A DNA stretch of 64,000 bases from Anaerolineae bacterium (GTDB lineage Bacteria; Chloroflexota; Anaerolineae; Promineifilales; Promineifilaceae), in assembly GCA_020848035.1 (NCBI GenBank), contig JADLAX010000010.1:1-64000 (forward strand), read 5' to 3'. The notes beneath the pieces are model-generated. The model was not told where the DNA came from, made no database searches, and saw only the letters and a list, made by a program, of their open reading frames with translations. Each line of letters opens with the position of its first letter. Position 1 is the first letter of the stretch. Both the position numbers and the translations under genes were made by a program. Below, one piece after another: positions 30,551 through 39,088 of the stretch.

Positions 30551-31762
30551 ATGAATGAAACCATCGACCAACTCAACCAACGCGTCGCCGCCGCGGAAGA
30601 GTCTATTTTGCGTTTCTTCCGCGAAATCGTAGCCATCCCCAGCATGGACAGCGACATCGAAGAAGTGGGCCAGCGCATTGGCGAAGAAATGCGTAAGCTC
30701 AACTACGATGAAGTGTACGTAGACAAATACGGCTCCATCGTGGGCAAGATTGGCAGCGGTCCTAAAATCCTTCTGTACGACACCCACATCGACACCGTCG
30801 GCATCGGCGATCCCTCCCAATGGGAATGGGACCCCTTCGAAGGTAAGGTGGAAAATGGCATGCTCTACGCTCGTGGCGCACTGGACGAGAAAAACAGCAC
30901 GCCCGGCATGGTTTACGGCCTGGCTATGGCCCGCGACCTCGGCCTGCTCGATGGGTTCACCTGCTACGTGCTGGGCAACATCGAAGAGTGGTGTGATGGC
31001 GTCGGCTGTGCCGCCTTCCACGACTGGGAAGGGGTGCATCCCGACTTCGTCGTCATCGGCGAACCAACCAACATGAAGGTGTACCGGGGCCACAAAGGGC
31101 GCATCGAAATGGAGATAACCGCCAAAGGCAAAAGCGCCCACGCCGCCAGCAACTACATGGGCGACAACGCCGTCTACAAAATGCTGCCCGTCATCGACGC
31201 CATTTCCAAAATGGAAAAAGATTTTGTGCCGCATTCGTTTCTGGGCCAGGGACGAGTCACCGTGACCCGTGTTTCCAGCGTCAGCCCCAGCACCAACGCC
31301 GTGCCCGACGAATGCACCATCTTCATCGACCGCCGCGTCACGTTTGGCGAAACCAAAGAATATTGGCGCGAAGCGCTCGAAGCTCTCATCCCAGAAGAAA
31401 ACAAAAAAGATTTTGAAATTCGTAAGCTAATCTACACCGAACCCAGCCACACTGGCGCGGTGTACGAATACGAACAATATTTCCCCGCCTGGGCCTTGGA
31501 AGCTGACCATCCTTTTGTGCAGGCCGGTGTGGAAACGATGAACGCCCTATGGCACAGCAAAGACCCGTTTGGTCAGGGCATGTGGGATTTTTCCACCAAC
31601 GGCAATTACTGGACGGGCAAGCTAGGTATCCCCAGCATCGGTTTTGGCCCGGGCAACGAGATTTATGCCCACGCCGTCAACGAGCACGTACCGCTGAAAG
31701 ATGTGGTGGAAGCCACCAAATTTTATGCGCTGCTGCCCGCAATGCTGAAAAACAAGCTTTAA
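30551..31762 (+). CDS. ygeY: YgeY-family M20 metallohydrolase
   Basis: A 403-residue zinc hydrolase of the ArgE/DapE/M20 superfamily. Metal ligands are visible in YDTHIDTVG (H near 79), the aspartate of ARGALDEKN, and EEW near 143; a GHKGRIEMEITAKGKSAHA dimerisation domain follows. It matches the YgeY subfamily that in E. coli sits beside ygeW and ygeX and is linked to selenium-dependent molybdenum hydroxylases. Here ygeW follows 93 nt later on the same strand. In the gut-bacterial uric-acid cluster the ygeWXY genes are required for ring-fragment breakdown; the exact YgeY substrate is not certain. Confidence 0.88.
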   Translation: MNETIDQLNQRVAAAEESILRFFREIVAIPSMDSDIEEVGQRIGEEMRKLNYDEVYVDKYGSIVGKIGSGPKILLYDTHIDTVGIGDPSQWEWDPFEGKVENGMLYARGALDEKNSTPGMVYGLAMARDLGLLDGFTCYVLGNIEEWCDGVGCAAFHDWEGVHPDFVVIGEPTNMKVYRGHKGRIEMEITAKGKSAHAASNYMGDNAVYKMLPVIDAISKMEKDFVPHSFLGQGRVTVTRVSSVSPSTNAVPDECTIFIDRRVTFGETKEYWREALEALIPEENKKDFEIRKLIYTEPSHTGAVYEYEQYFPAWALEADHPFVQAGVETMNALWHSKDPFGQGMWDFSTNGNYWTGKLGIPSIGFGPGNEIYAHAVNEHVPLKDVVEATKFYALLPAMLKNKL

Positions 31763-31855
31763 AAAGCCACCAAACACACAAATTTAACAGAGGACCTACC
31801 GCTTAATTTCAACTCTCTGTAAACTGTGTGGCAAAAATTTTTTGGAGGATTTTCT

Positions 31856-32830
31856 ATGCAAACAAATTTACGCGGTAAAGATATGATTACCACCCAGGAA
31901 TGGACGAAAGAAGAGATCGATACCGTCCTGGACGTGGCGATGGACCTGAAGCGGAAGCGCGCTTTGGGGCAGCCACACGCCTACCTGCGGGACAAGGTTT
32001 TGGCGATGCTCTTTTTCTTCTCCAGCACCCGCACCCGCTCCAGTTTTGAGGCGGGCATTGCCCAGTTGGGCGGCCATGGGGCGTTTATCGACAGCACCAC
32101 CACCCAAATCAGCCACGGGGATACGGCGAAGGAGATTGGGGAGATTTACGGCCGTTACTTCGACGGTATCGCCATTCGCCAGTGTGACTGGGACTTCGGC
32201 AACCAGTACATCCGTGAAGTAGCTGCCGCCTCGCGTGTGCCCGTCCTCAACATGCAGTGCGATGTCTACCACCCCTTCCAAATCCTGGCCGACATGCTCA
32301 CCATCATGGAGAAAAAAGGCGATCCACGCGGCCTGACGATTAACGTCAGCTACGCCTACGCCAGCAGCTACCAGAAGCCCATCAGCGTGCCGCAAAGCCT
32401 CATCCTGCTCATGACCCGCTATGGTATGAACGTGCGCCTCACCCATCCGCCAGAATTCAAACTCATGCCCGACATCGTGGAACAGGCCAAAGAAAACGCC
32501 CGCCGCCACAAAGGCTCCTTCGAAATCCTGGACGACTTCAACGCTGGCTTCAAAGATGCTGATGTCATCTACGCCAAGAGCTGGGGTGCCATGCTCACCA
32601 CCACCGACCACCAGGAATCGGCCCGCATTGGCAAGCAGTACACCGACTGGATCACGGACGAGCGCCGCATGGCCATGGCCAAAGATGATGCCATCTACAT
32701 GCACTGCCTGCCCGCCGACCGCAACATCGAAGTCACCGACGGCGTCATTGATGGCCCCAACAGTGTGGTCTACGACGAAGCCGAAAACCGCCTGCACGTG
32801 CAAAAAGCCGTCATGGCGCTGACCATGTAA
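31856..32830 (+). CDS. ygeW: YgeW-family carbamoyltransferase
   Basis: A 324-residue member of the aspartate/ornithine carbamoyltransferase superfamily. The carbamoyl-phosphate loop SSTRTR lies at 56-61. The second-substrate motif reads HCLPADR near 283 rather than HCLPR of ornithine transcarbamylase, as in YgeW. YAYASSYQKPISVPQS replaces the usual DxxN-type region. ATG 31856 has GGAGG 7 nt upstream; a GTG at 31826 is less likely. In a catabolic setting the enzyme would run toward carbamoyl phosphate, allowing ATP formation by a carbamate kinase, which is not in this window. Confidence 0.88.
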   Translation: MQTNLRGKDMITTQEWTKEEIDTVLDVAMDLKRKRALGQPHAYLRDKVLAMLFFFSSTRTRSSFEAGIAQLGGHGAFIDSTTTQISHGDTAKEIGEIYGRYFDGIAIRQCDWDFGNQYIREVAAASRVPVLNMQCDVYHPFQILADMLTIMEKKGDPRGLTINVSYAYASSYQKPISVPQSLILLMTRYGMNVRLTHPPEFKLMPDIVEQAKENARRHKGSFEILDDFNAGFKDADVIYAKSWGAMLTTTDHQESARIGKQYTDWITDERRMAMAKDDAIYMHCLPADRNIEVTDGVIDGPNSVVYDEAENRLHVQKAVMALTM

Positions 32831-32836
32831 ATGCTA

Positions 32837-32909
32837 TGTAATTAAGTAATTGGGTAATTTGGCCGCGCAGCCTTACCCAATTACTCAATTACCTGATTAC
32901 CCAATTACC
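32837..32909. repeat. GTAATTAAGTAATTGGGTAAT-type inverted repeat
   Basis: Quasi-tandem 8-nt units (GTAATTAA, GTAATTGG, GTAATTTG) form the left arm. Complementary units (TTACCCAA, TTACTCAA, TTACCTGA, TTACCCAA) form the right arm around a GC-rich loop. It fills the gap between ygeW and the PLP-enzyme gene, ending 4 nt before the latter's ATG. Confidence 0.75.
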
Positions 32910-32913
32910 CAAA

Positions 32914-34389
32914 ATGATAGATTTACAAACCCACAATGCTGAGGCGCTGGCCCGCACCGTCGAGCGCGCCAAAGAACGTAATATAATCATTCCCACCTTC
33001 CGCCAGATGCGGAACCCGCAGCTTATTCCCGGTCCCGTGCGCCGTCGTTTACACAACGTCGGGCTTTGGGACTTAAACCCCCTCAACCTATTTCGCATCA
33101 CCTGGCACAACGAGCCGCAGGCGCACGGCGGCGATTTTGGCGGTGTCAACTACCTGGAACTGCCGTCGGAGCTCACGGGCGTTGCCGCGCGCATTGTGCT
33201 GATCATCGGCAAATGGTTCCCGACGGGGGCGCACAAAGTGGGGGCCGCCTTTGGCTGCCTGGCCCCGACCCTGGTGACCGGTCAGTTTGACCCCACGACG
33301 CAAAAAGCGGTCTGGCCCTCCACGGGCAACTACTGCCGCGGCGGTGCCTATGACTCCAACTTGCTGGCCTGCGAATCGATCGCCATTTTGCCGGAAGGCA
33401 TGAGCCGCGAGCGGTTTGAATGGTTGGCAAACGTGGCGGGCGAGACGATTAAAACCCCTGGCACGGAAAGCAACGTAAAAGAGATTTTTGATAAATGTTG
33501 GGAACTCAGCCGCTCTGGGCAAGATTTGGTGATCTTTAACCAGTTCGACCAGATGGGAAATTACCTGTGGCATCACGAAGTGACCGGCCCGGCCGTAGAA
33601 GAGGTACTCCAGCAAATTATGGGGCCAAAAGACCGCTATCAAGGGTTTGTGGTTACCACGGGTTCGGCTGGCACCATTGCGGCGGGCGATTACCTGAAGA
33701 AGCTGTACCCGCAGAGCAAGATTGCCGCCAGTGAGGCACTGCAGTGCCCCACCCTGCTAAACAACGGCTTTGGCGCGCACCGCATCGAGGGCATCGGCGA
33801 CAAACACGTGCCCTGGATCCACAACGTGAAAAATACCGACATGGTGATAGCCATCGACGATGAATCCAGCATGGCGCTGACCCGGCTGTTTAACGAACCA
33901 GCGGGTCAGGAATACCTGGTGGAAAAGGGTGTCGCGGCGGACCTGGTGGAGCAGCTGCCGCTGTTGGGCATTTCGGGCATTGCCAACATGCTGTCGGCCA
34001 TCAAGTTTGCCAAGTATTACGAGCTCACCGGCCAGGATGTGGTGATGACCGTGGCGACGGACTCAATGGAAATGTACAAGAGCCGCCTGGTTGAACTGCA
34101 CGAAAGTGAAGGGGCCTTCACGGCCCTGGAAGCGGCGGGCGCATTCCAGCGGCACCTGTTGGGCCAGTCGATTGATTACGTGGAGGAGTTGGGGTATTAC
34201 GGCCGTAAACGCATCCACAACCTCAAGTATTACACCTGGGTCGAGCAGCAAGGCAAAACCTTCGACGAAATCCAGGCCCAGTGGTACGACGACGATTACT
34301 GGGAAAACATCCCCGGCAAAGCAGCTGAAATCGACGCCTTGATCGATCAATTCAACGAAAGAACCGGGCTGCTCCAGGCACTATCTTAA
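32914..34389 (+). CDS. Fold-type II PLP-dependent lyase in the ygeX position
   Basis: A 491-residue enzyme of the tryptophan-synthase-beta/cysteine-synthase superfamily. The Schiff-base lysine is K108 in FPTGAHKVGAAFG. STGNYCRGGAYDSN lies where the substrate-carboxylate loop is expected, and VTTGSAGTIAAGDYLK supplies the glycine-rich phosphate loop. It lacks the YgeX block (FGLNAFKMLGGAYA) and is about 90 residues longer than YgeX. The C-terminal acidic tail (WYDDDYWENIPG) is unusual. It sits exactly where diaminopropionate ammonia-lyase would be beside ygeW and ygeY, so a beta/alpha-elimination on a diamino acid is a reasonable guess. No Shine-Dalgarno is visible. Confidence 0.72.
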   Translation: MIDLQTHNAEALARTVERAKERNIIIPTFRQMRNPQLIPGPVRRRLHNVGLWDLNPLNLFRITWHNEPQAHGGDFGGVNYLELPSELTGVAARIVLIIGKWFPTGAHKVGAAFGCLAPTLVTGQFDPTTQKAVWPSTGNYCRGGAYDSNLLACESIAILPEGMSRERFEWLANVAGETIKTPGTESNVKEIFDKCWELSRSGQDLVIFNQFDQMGNYLWHHEVTGPAVEEVLQQIMGPKDRYQGFVVTTGSAGTIAAGDYLKKLYPQSKIAASEALQCPTLLNNGFGAHRIEGIGDKHVPWIHNVKNTDMVIAIDDESSMALTRLFNEPAGQEYLVEKGVAADLVEQLPLLGISGIANMLSAIKFAKYYELTGQDVVMTVATDSMEMYKSRLVELHESEGAFTALEAAGAFQRHLLGQSIDYVEELGYYGRKRIHNLKYYTWVEQQGKTFDEIQAQWYDDDYWENIPGKAAEIDALIDQFNERTGLLQALS

Positions 34390-34395
34390 CAAATA

Positions 34396-34425
34396 GGTGC
34401 GACGCACTTCAAAGTGCGTCGCACC
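34396..34425. repeat. GGTGCGACGCACTT hairpin
   Basis: A 14-bp perfect stem (34396-34409 with 34412-34425) and a 2-nt CA loop, 7 nt after the PLP-enzyme stop codon. A truncated relative lies at 3428-3440. No T-run follows. Confidence 0.8.
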
Positions 34426-34529
34426 GCTCATTATCAAAGTTGTCCAGGGTGAGGTTCGCCTTTTTTGTCAGCCTCGCCAAGTTTCATCAGCGCACCATCA
34501 CAATATCATAGAGCCAAGCCGGGGAGAAG

Positions 34530-34600
34530 CTTGTTGGTAAACCGCACGACCAGGCCATGACCGTGGGCAACCAGTGTGCCGTTTACTGACTGAGGAGGAG
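34530..34600 (+). promoter_or_regulatory. Possible structured leader of the purine-type ABC transporter
   Basis: GTAAAC (34537-34542) and CAC (34545-34547) can pair with GTG (34576-34578) and GTTTAC (34581-34586), closing a GC-rich multi-element region just before the Shine-Dalgarno. The pairing would place a helix next to the ribosome site of the first permease. It does not match any riboswitch class that I can recall. Confidence 0.25.
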
Positions 34601-34605
34601 AGAGC

Positions 34606-35838
34606 GTGCATAAAAACAGGTTCGACAGCGTCTTTTTCCAGCGTCTGTACGATGCGCTGTTGCCATTTGCGGCCGTTTTAGCCGCGTTTCTAATTGGCGC
34701 AGTGCTGCTGCTGCTGCAAGGGGTGAATCCGCTTGAAGCGTACCGGGAATTATTTATCGGCGCTTTTGGCAACAAAAATGGGCTCTCAGACACGTTGGTG
34801 AAAGCCATTCCCCTGATGCTGGTGGGGTTGGGCATCGCCATCGCCTTTCGCGGCGGCGTCATCAACATCGGGGCCGAAGGGCAAATCATCGTTGGTTCCC
34901 TGCTCACCACCTTTATCGTGGTGCAGATGGGGGAAAATTTGCCCGCTTTTTGGGGCATCGTCATCGGTATGCTGGCCGGGGCGTTTATGGGAGGCGTGTG
35001 GGGCGCGATTCCCGGGTTTCTCAAGGCCAGGCTGGGGGTGAATGAAATCCTCAGCACCATCATGATGAACCAGATTGCCATCCAAATTGGCTTTTACCTG
35101 CTGCGCGGCCCAATGATTGATCCGGCCGAACTGGAAGCAGGCACCAATATCCCCCACTCCGCCCGCCTGGCCCGCCTGTACGATTTGCCCCGTTTTACCG
35201 ACCTGGCCCAATCGCTTGGCCTGACCAAATCGGCCGAAGAGCTGGGCCTAAGCGGCTTTACGGCCGAATTATACGGCGTCCTCGTTGAACCATCCCGACT
35301 GCATACCGGGCTGCTGCTGGCTATTTTGGCCGCCATCCTCGTCTACGTGCTGCTGTGGCGCACCACCATCGGCTACCGCATTCGCTCCGTGGGCTTAAAC
35401 CCACACGCCTCGCGCTACGCGGGCATGATGGTCGAACGCACGATGGTGCTCTCCATGACCCTCAGCGGCATGTTTGCCGGGTTGGCCGGGGCCGTTGAGA
35501 TTTTGGGCTTACACCACCGGATGTTTGAGCCAACGGCCGTTTCCGCCGGTTATGGCTTCTCGGGCATCGTCGCCGCCCTGTTTGGCAAGCTGCACCCGCT
35601 GGGGATCATCCCCTCCTCCATTTTGTTTGGCGGTCTGCTGGTCGGCGGCGACAAAATGCAGCGCGCCATGCAGATTCCCCAGGTGCTCATCACCGCCATT
35701 TTGGGGCTGGTGGTGCTCTTTGTGGTCAGCACGGACTACTTTGTGCGCAAACGCGCCAATCGCCGCGTTTCGGCGGACACACCCTCTACCCCCGAAAGAG
35801 ATGAAGAACCTCAGCTAACCGTGGAGGTGCAGCCATGA
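34606..35838 (+). CDS. BMP-type ABC transporter permease 1 (NupP/YufP-like)
   Basis: A 410-residue inner-membrane permease of the branched-chain/BMP (nucleoside) ABC family with about nine hydrophobic segments. Family motifs include ETLVKAIPLMLVGLGIAIAFRGGVINIGAEGQ (written here with SDTLVKA), the coupling loop RIRSVGLNPHASRYAGM, and GYGFSGIVAALFGKLHPLGIIPSSILFG. GTG start 34606 follows GAGGAGGAG. The stop overlaps the next ATG. The associated BMP binding protein and dual ATPase make it a purine-nucleoside or related ureide importer. Confidence 0.88.
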   Translation: MHKNRFDSVFFQRLYDALLPFAAVLAAFLIGAVLLLLQGVNPLEAYRELFIGAFGNKNGLSDTLVKAIPLMLVGLGIAIAFRGGVINIGAEGQIIVGSLLTTFIVVQMGENLPAFWGIVIGMLAGAFMGGVWGAIPGFLKARLGVNEILSTIMMNQIAIQIGFYLLRGPMIDPAELEAGTNIPHSARLARLYDLPRFTDLAQSLGLTKSAEELGLSGFTAELYGVLVEPSRLHTGLLLAILAAILVYVLLWRTTIGYRIRSVGLNPHASRYAGMMVERTMVLSMTLSGMFAGLAGAVEILGLHHRMFEPTAVSAGYGFSGIVAALFGKLHPLGIIPSSILFGGLLVGGDKMQRAMQIPQVLITAILGLVVLFVVSTDYFVRKRANRRVSADTPSTPERDEEPQLTVEVQP

Positions 35839-36785
35839 ACAACGGTGAATTGACCACCCTCACCATCATTGTGGGCATTTTGCACTCCGGCATTCGCCTG
35901 GCCACGCCGTACCTCTACGCCGCCATCGGCGAGATGTTTTCGCAGCGCTCCGGCGTGCTTAACCTGGGCGTGGACGGCATCATGCTGATGGGCGCATTTT
36001 TTGGCTTCTTTACCGTGTTTAAAACGGGCAGCCTGGTTCTGGGTGTGCTGGCGGCGGCCCTGGTTGGCGGGCTGATGGGGCTGATTTTGTGCGTCGTCAG
36101 CATTACCTACCAGGCCGAACAGGGCATCAGCGGCATTGGCCTGTTTATGTTTGGCCTGGGCGCATCCAGCTTGCTGTTTAAGACGATGCTGGGCACGGTC
36201 GAAGGGATCCAGGGCTTTTCTGAGCTGCGCTTTTGTGTCGGCAGCTTCTGCCTGGCCGATGTTCCGGTCATTGGCGAAATTTTCTTCCACCACAGCCTGA
36301 TGACTTACGGCGCGTTTGCCCTGGTGCCGCTGGCGTGGTGGGTGCTGAACAAAACCACCTGGGGCCTCAAGGTACGCTCCGTAGGGCAAAACCCGGAAGC
36401 GGCCGATTCGTTGGGCGTGAATGTGATCCAGGTAAGGTATACGGCCGTTACCCTCGGCGGCGTTCTGGCGGGCATCGCGGGCGCGTCTCTCTCCATCTCC
36501 CTGCTGGGCATCTTCCAGGAAAACCTGACCAACGGCATGGGCTTCATCGCCGTGGCCCTGGTCTATTTTGGCAGCTGGAAGCCGGTGGGTGTGCTGGCCG
36601 GGGCGCTGCTGTTCAGCACCGTCAACGCCCTTCAATTATGGGTGCAGGTGCTCAACCTCAACATCCCGTCCGACGTGGCTGTGATGCTGCCCTACCTGCT
36701 GACAATTATCGCCCTGGCGCTGCCCTTCCGCCGCGCGCTGCAGCCCGCCATGCTCACCAAAGCGTTCACGCGGGGTGAAAATTAG
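35835..36785 (+). CDS. BMP-type ABC transporter permease 2 (NupQ/YufQ-like)
   Basis: A 316-residue inner-membrane permease with about eight hydrophobic segments. The opening GIRLATPYLYAAIGEMFSQRSGVLNLGVDGIMLMGAFFGF is diagnostic of the second permease of BMP-type nucleoside importers; the coupling loop is KVRSVGQNPEAADSLGVNV. Translation starts at an ATGA overlap with permease 1, and the two form a heterodimeric channel. Confidence 0.9.
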   Translation: MNNGELTTLTIIVGILHSGIRLATPYLYAAIGEMFSQRSGVLNLGVDGIMLMGAFFGFFTVFKTGSLVLGVLAAALVGGLMGLILCVVSITYQAEQGISGIGLFMFGLGASSLLFKTMLGTVEGIQGFSELRFCVGSFCLADVPVIGEIFFHHSLMTYGAFALVPLAWWVLNKTTWGLKVRSVGQNPEAADSLGVNVIQVRYTAVTLGGVLAGIAGASLSISLLGIFQENLTNGMGFIAVALVYFGSWKPVGVLAGALLFSTVNALQLWVQVLNLNIPSDVAVMLPYLLTIIALALPFRRALQPAMLTKAFTRGEN

Positions 36786-36795
36786 TTGAAATTCT

Positions 36796-36877
36796 AACCC
36801 CCACCCTAACCCTCCCCCTGCCAGGGGGAGGGAACTGGCTCCCTCTCCCTTTGCGGGAGAGGGCTGGGGTGGGGGTT
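36796..36877. repeat. Nested CCCCCACCC inverted repeat
   Basis: An outer stem AACCCCCACCC / GGGGTGGGGGTT encloses two smaller hairpins (CCTCCCCCTG-CCAGGGGGAGG and CCCTCTCCC-GGGAGAGGG). It ends 28 nt before the binding-protein ATG, between permease 2 and its binding protein. Confidence 0.8.
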
Positions 36878-36904
36878 CTAAAAATTTTTGTTAAGGAGAA
36901 GGAA

Positions 36905-39016
36905 ATGAAAAAAAGATGGTTTTTACTAAGTTTGCTGCTGATTTTCGGCCTGGTGCTGGCCAGCTGTGGCGGTGGCGCTGAAGACGCGGCCGAAACCGAC
37001 GCCGAAGAACCCATCCCGGCCGATACCACGGAAGCCGAAGCAGATACGGCCGTAGAAGAAGTAGAGGAAGCAGCCGAAGAAGCGGCCGTTGAAGACATTG
37101 CCGCCGAAGCCGATGTGACTGGGATTGAGCAGATCCGCATTGCTGTGGTAATGCCCAGCACCATCACCGACCTGGCCTGGAGCCAGGCCATCTACGACTC
37201 ACTGCTGCGCCTGCAAGCCGCCGCCGGTGGGCCGGATGTCATGGAAATTGCCTACACCGAAAACATGTTTAACGTCACCGACGCCGCCGCCGCCCTGCGT
37301 GACTACGCCGCCGATGGCTTCGACATCGTTCTCGCCCATGGCACGCAGTACGGCACCTCCATGTTCGAAATTGCCCCCGATTTTCCCGAAACCACCTTTG
37401 CCTGGGGCACCGCCACCGACATCGGGACCGAGCTGGGGCTGACCAACGTCTTTGCCTATGAAGCCCGCGCCGAAGAAGGTGGTTACGTCAACGGCGTTCT
37501 GGCCGCAAACCTGACCACCTCGGGTGTGCTGGGTGTAGTGGGTCCGGTGGAGGCTGGCGACGCCAAGCTGTACATCGACGGCTTTGTGGCGGGTGCCAAA
37601 GCCGCCAATCCTGAAATCCAGGTCAACGTTTCCTACACCGGTTCCTTTGGCGACACCGCCCTGGCCGCCGAAGCCGCCAACACGCAAATTGCCGCTGGTG
37701 CCGATGTGCTGACCGGTTCAGCCCAACAGGTGGTTGGGGCGATTGGCGTGGCTGCGGAGCAAGGTGTGCCGTGGCTCGGCACGCAGTCCGACCAAAGCCC
37801 GATCGACCCTGAAGTGGTAGTGGCCTCGCAGCTGTACAACTGGGATGGCGTGCTGAGCGACATCATCCGCAAGCACCAGGCTGGCGAATACGGCGGCACC
37901 GCCTATGCCCTTACCCTGGGCAATGGTGGTCTGGTGATGAACTACGCCGATGGTCTGGATGGCGCAGCTGTAGCCGCCGCCACGGTTGCCGCCAATGACA
38001 TCATCGCGGGTGCCATCGAAGTGAACGACATCATTGCGGGTGCTGTACCGCCAGCCCCGGCCGACGCTGGCGATGAAGAAGCCATGGCTTACCCGGAAAT
38101 CGAACCGGTGCGTATTGCCCTGGTGATGCCCAGCACCACCACCGACCTGGCCTGGAGCCAATCGATCTACGATTCGCTGCTCATTCTGCAAGCGTATTAC
38201 GGTGAAGAAAACTTCGAAATTGCTTACACTGAAAATATGTTCAACGTCACCGATGCGGCCGCGGCCATTCGTGACTATGCCGCCGATGGCTTCGACCTGG
38301 TGCTTGCCCACGGGGCGCAGTATGGCACCTCGCTCTTCGAGATTGCCCCGGACTTCCCGGAAACCAGCTTTGCCTGGGGTACCTCCACCAACACCGGCGC
38401 TGACGAAGGCGTGAGCAACGTCTTTGCCTACGAACCCCGCGCTGAGCAGGGTGGCTACGTGAGCGGCGTGGTGGCCAGCTACCTCACCGAAGCGGGCATC
38501 ATCGGCCTGGTTGGTCCGGTGGACGCGGGCGATGCCAAGCTGCATGTCGATGGCTTCCTGGCAGGCGTGCGCGACACGGACCCGGACATCCAGGTGAACG
38601 TCTCCTTCACCGGTTCCTTTGGCGACACGGCGCTGGCAGCGGAAGCAGCCAATACACAAATCGCTGCGGGCGCAGATGTGCTGACCGGCTCATCGCAGCA
38701 GGTGGTGGGTGCCATTGGCGTGGCCGCTGAAAATGGCGTGCCGTGGCTGGGCATTCAGGCCGACCAAAGCCCGGCTGGCCCGGACGTGGTGGTTGTCACC
38801 GTGCTGTACGACTGGGTGCCCACGCTGCTGGAGATGATCACGTCTAATCAAGCGGGCGAGTACGGTGGGCGCGTTTTGCAGCTGACGCTGGAAAACGGCG
38901 GCCAGACGATGATCTATGCCGACAGTCTGCCTGCGGAAGCAGTAGAAGCGGGTATGGCGGCTGAGCAAGGCATCATCGACGGCTCAATCGAGATCGTGGC
39001 AGAGCCGCGTAATTAG
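36905..39016 (+). CDS. BMP-family binding lipoprotein with two tandem BMP domains
   Basis: A 703-residue lipoprotein (lipobox LVLASC, lipidated C21) followed by an acidic Glu/Ala-rich linker and two PnrA/BMP domains. Domain 1 starts near residue 77 (IRIAVVMPSTITDLAWSQ) and domain 2 near 401 (VRIALVMPSTTTDLAWSQ). The halves are very similar throughout, for example GDAKLYIDGF versus GDAKLHVDGF and TGSFGDTALAAEAANTQIAAGADVLTGS in both, yet differ at many scattered positions. Normal BMP proteins have one domain of about 320 residues. ATG 36905 has AAGGAGAAGG upstream; the longer frame runs through a repeat. It serves the adjacent permeases; ligand most likely a purine nucleoside, base or ureide. 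Confidence 0.9.
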   Translation: MKKRWFLLSLLLIFGLVLASCGGGAEDAAETDAEEPIPADTTEAEADTAVEEVEEAAEEAAVEDIAAEADVTGIEQIRIAVVMPSTITDLAWSQAIYDSLLRLQAAAGGPDVMEIAYTENMFNVTDAAAALRDYAADGFDIVLAHGTQYGTSMFEIAPDFPETTFAWGTATDIGTELGLTNVFAYEARAEEGGYVNGVLAANLTTSGVLGVVGPVEAGDAKLYIDGFVAGAKAANPEIQVNVSYTGSFGDTALAAEAANTQIAAGADVLTGSAQQVVGAIGVAAEQGVPWLGTQSDQSPIDPEVVVASQLYNWDGVLSDIIRKHQAGEYGGTAYALTLGNGGLVMNYADGLDGAAVAAATVAANDIIAGAIEVNDIIAGAVPPAPADAGDEEAMAYPEIEPVRIALVMPSTTTDLAWSQSIYDSLLILQAYYGEENFEIAYTENMFNVTDAAAAIRDYAADGFDLVLAHGAQYGTSLFEIAPDFPETSFAWGTSTNTGADEGVSNVFAYEPRAEQGGYVSGVVASYLTEAGIIGLVGPVDAGDAKLHVDGFLAGVRDTDPDIQVNVSFTGSFGDTALAAEAANTQIAAGADVLTGSSQQVVGAIGVAAENGVPWLGIQADQSPAGPDVVVVTVLYDWVPTLLEMITSNQAGEYGGRVLQLTLENGGQTMIYADSLPAEAVEAGMAAEQGIIDGSIEIVAEPRN

Positions 39017-39030
39017 GTTTTAGTTTTTCT

Positions 39031-39070
39031 AGACCTGTCAGGTGCCCGCCAAAAGGCACCTGACAGGTCT
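39031..39070. repeat. AGACCTGTCAGGTGCC hairpin
   Basis: AGACCTGTCAGGTGCC (39031-39046) pairs with GGCACCTGACAGGTCT (39055-39070), a 16-bp perfect stem with an 8-nt loop, 14 nt after the binding-protein stop. The same arm start recurs at 41961-42026. Confidence 0.85.
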
Positions 39071-39088
39071 ATTCACCCACTAACCCAT

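Noticed and set aside
31868..32803. Minus-strand ORF (311 codons) opposite ygeW
   Set aside because: Shadow of a clear carbamoyltransferase gene; composition follows from antisense reading.
36796..36877. Hairpin as a simple rho-independent terminator
   Set aside because: It lies inside the transporter operon before the binding-protein gene and has nested GC-rich arms without a proper T-run.
37718..38659. Minus-strand ORF (313 codons) opposite the BMP protein
   Set aside because: Antisense to conserved BMP domains; its internal similarity to 37199-37687 on the same strand only mirrors the duplication.
37135..39010. BMP duplication as an assembly artefact
   Set aside because: The halves differ at many scattered positions, so it is not a simple collapsed or duplicated contig segment; long reads would still be useful.
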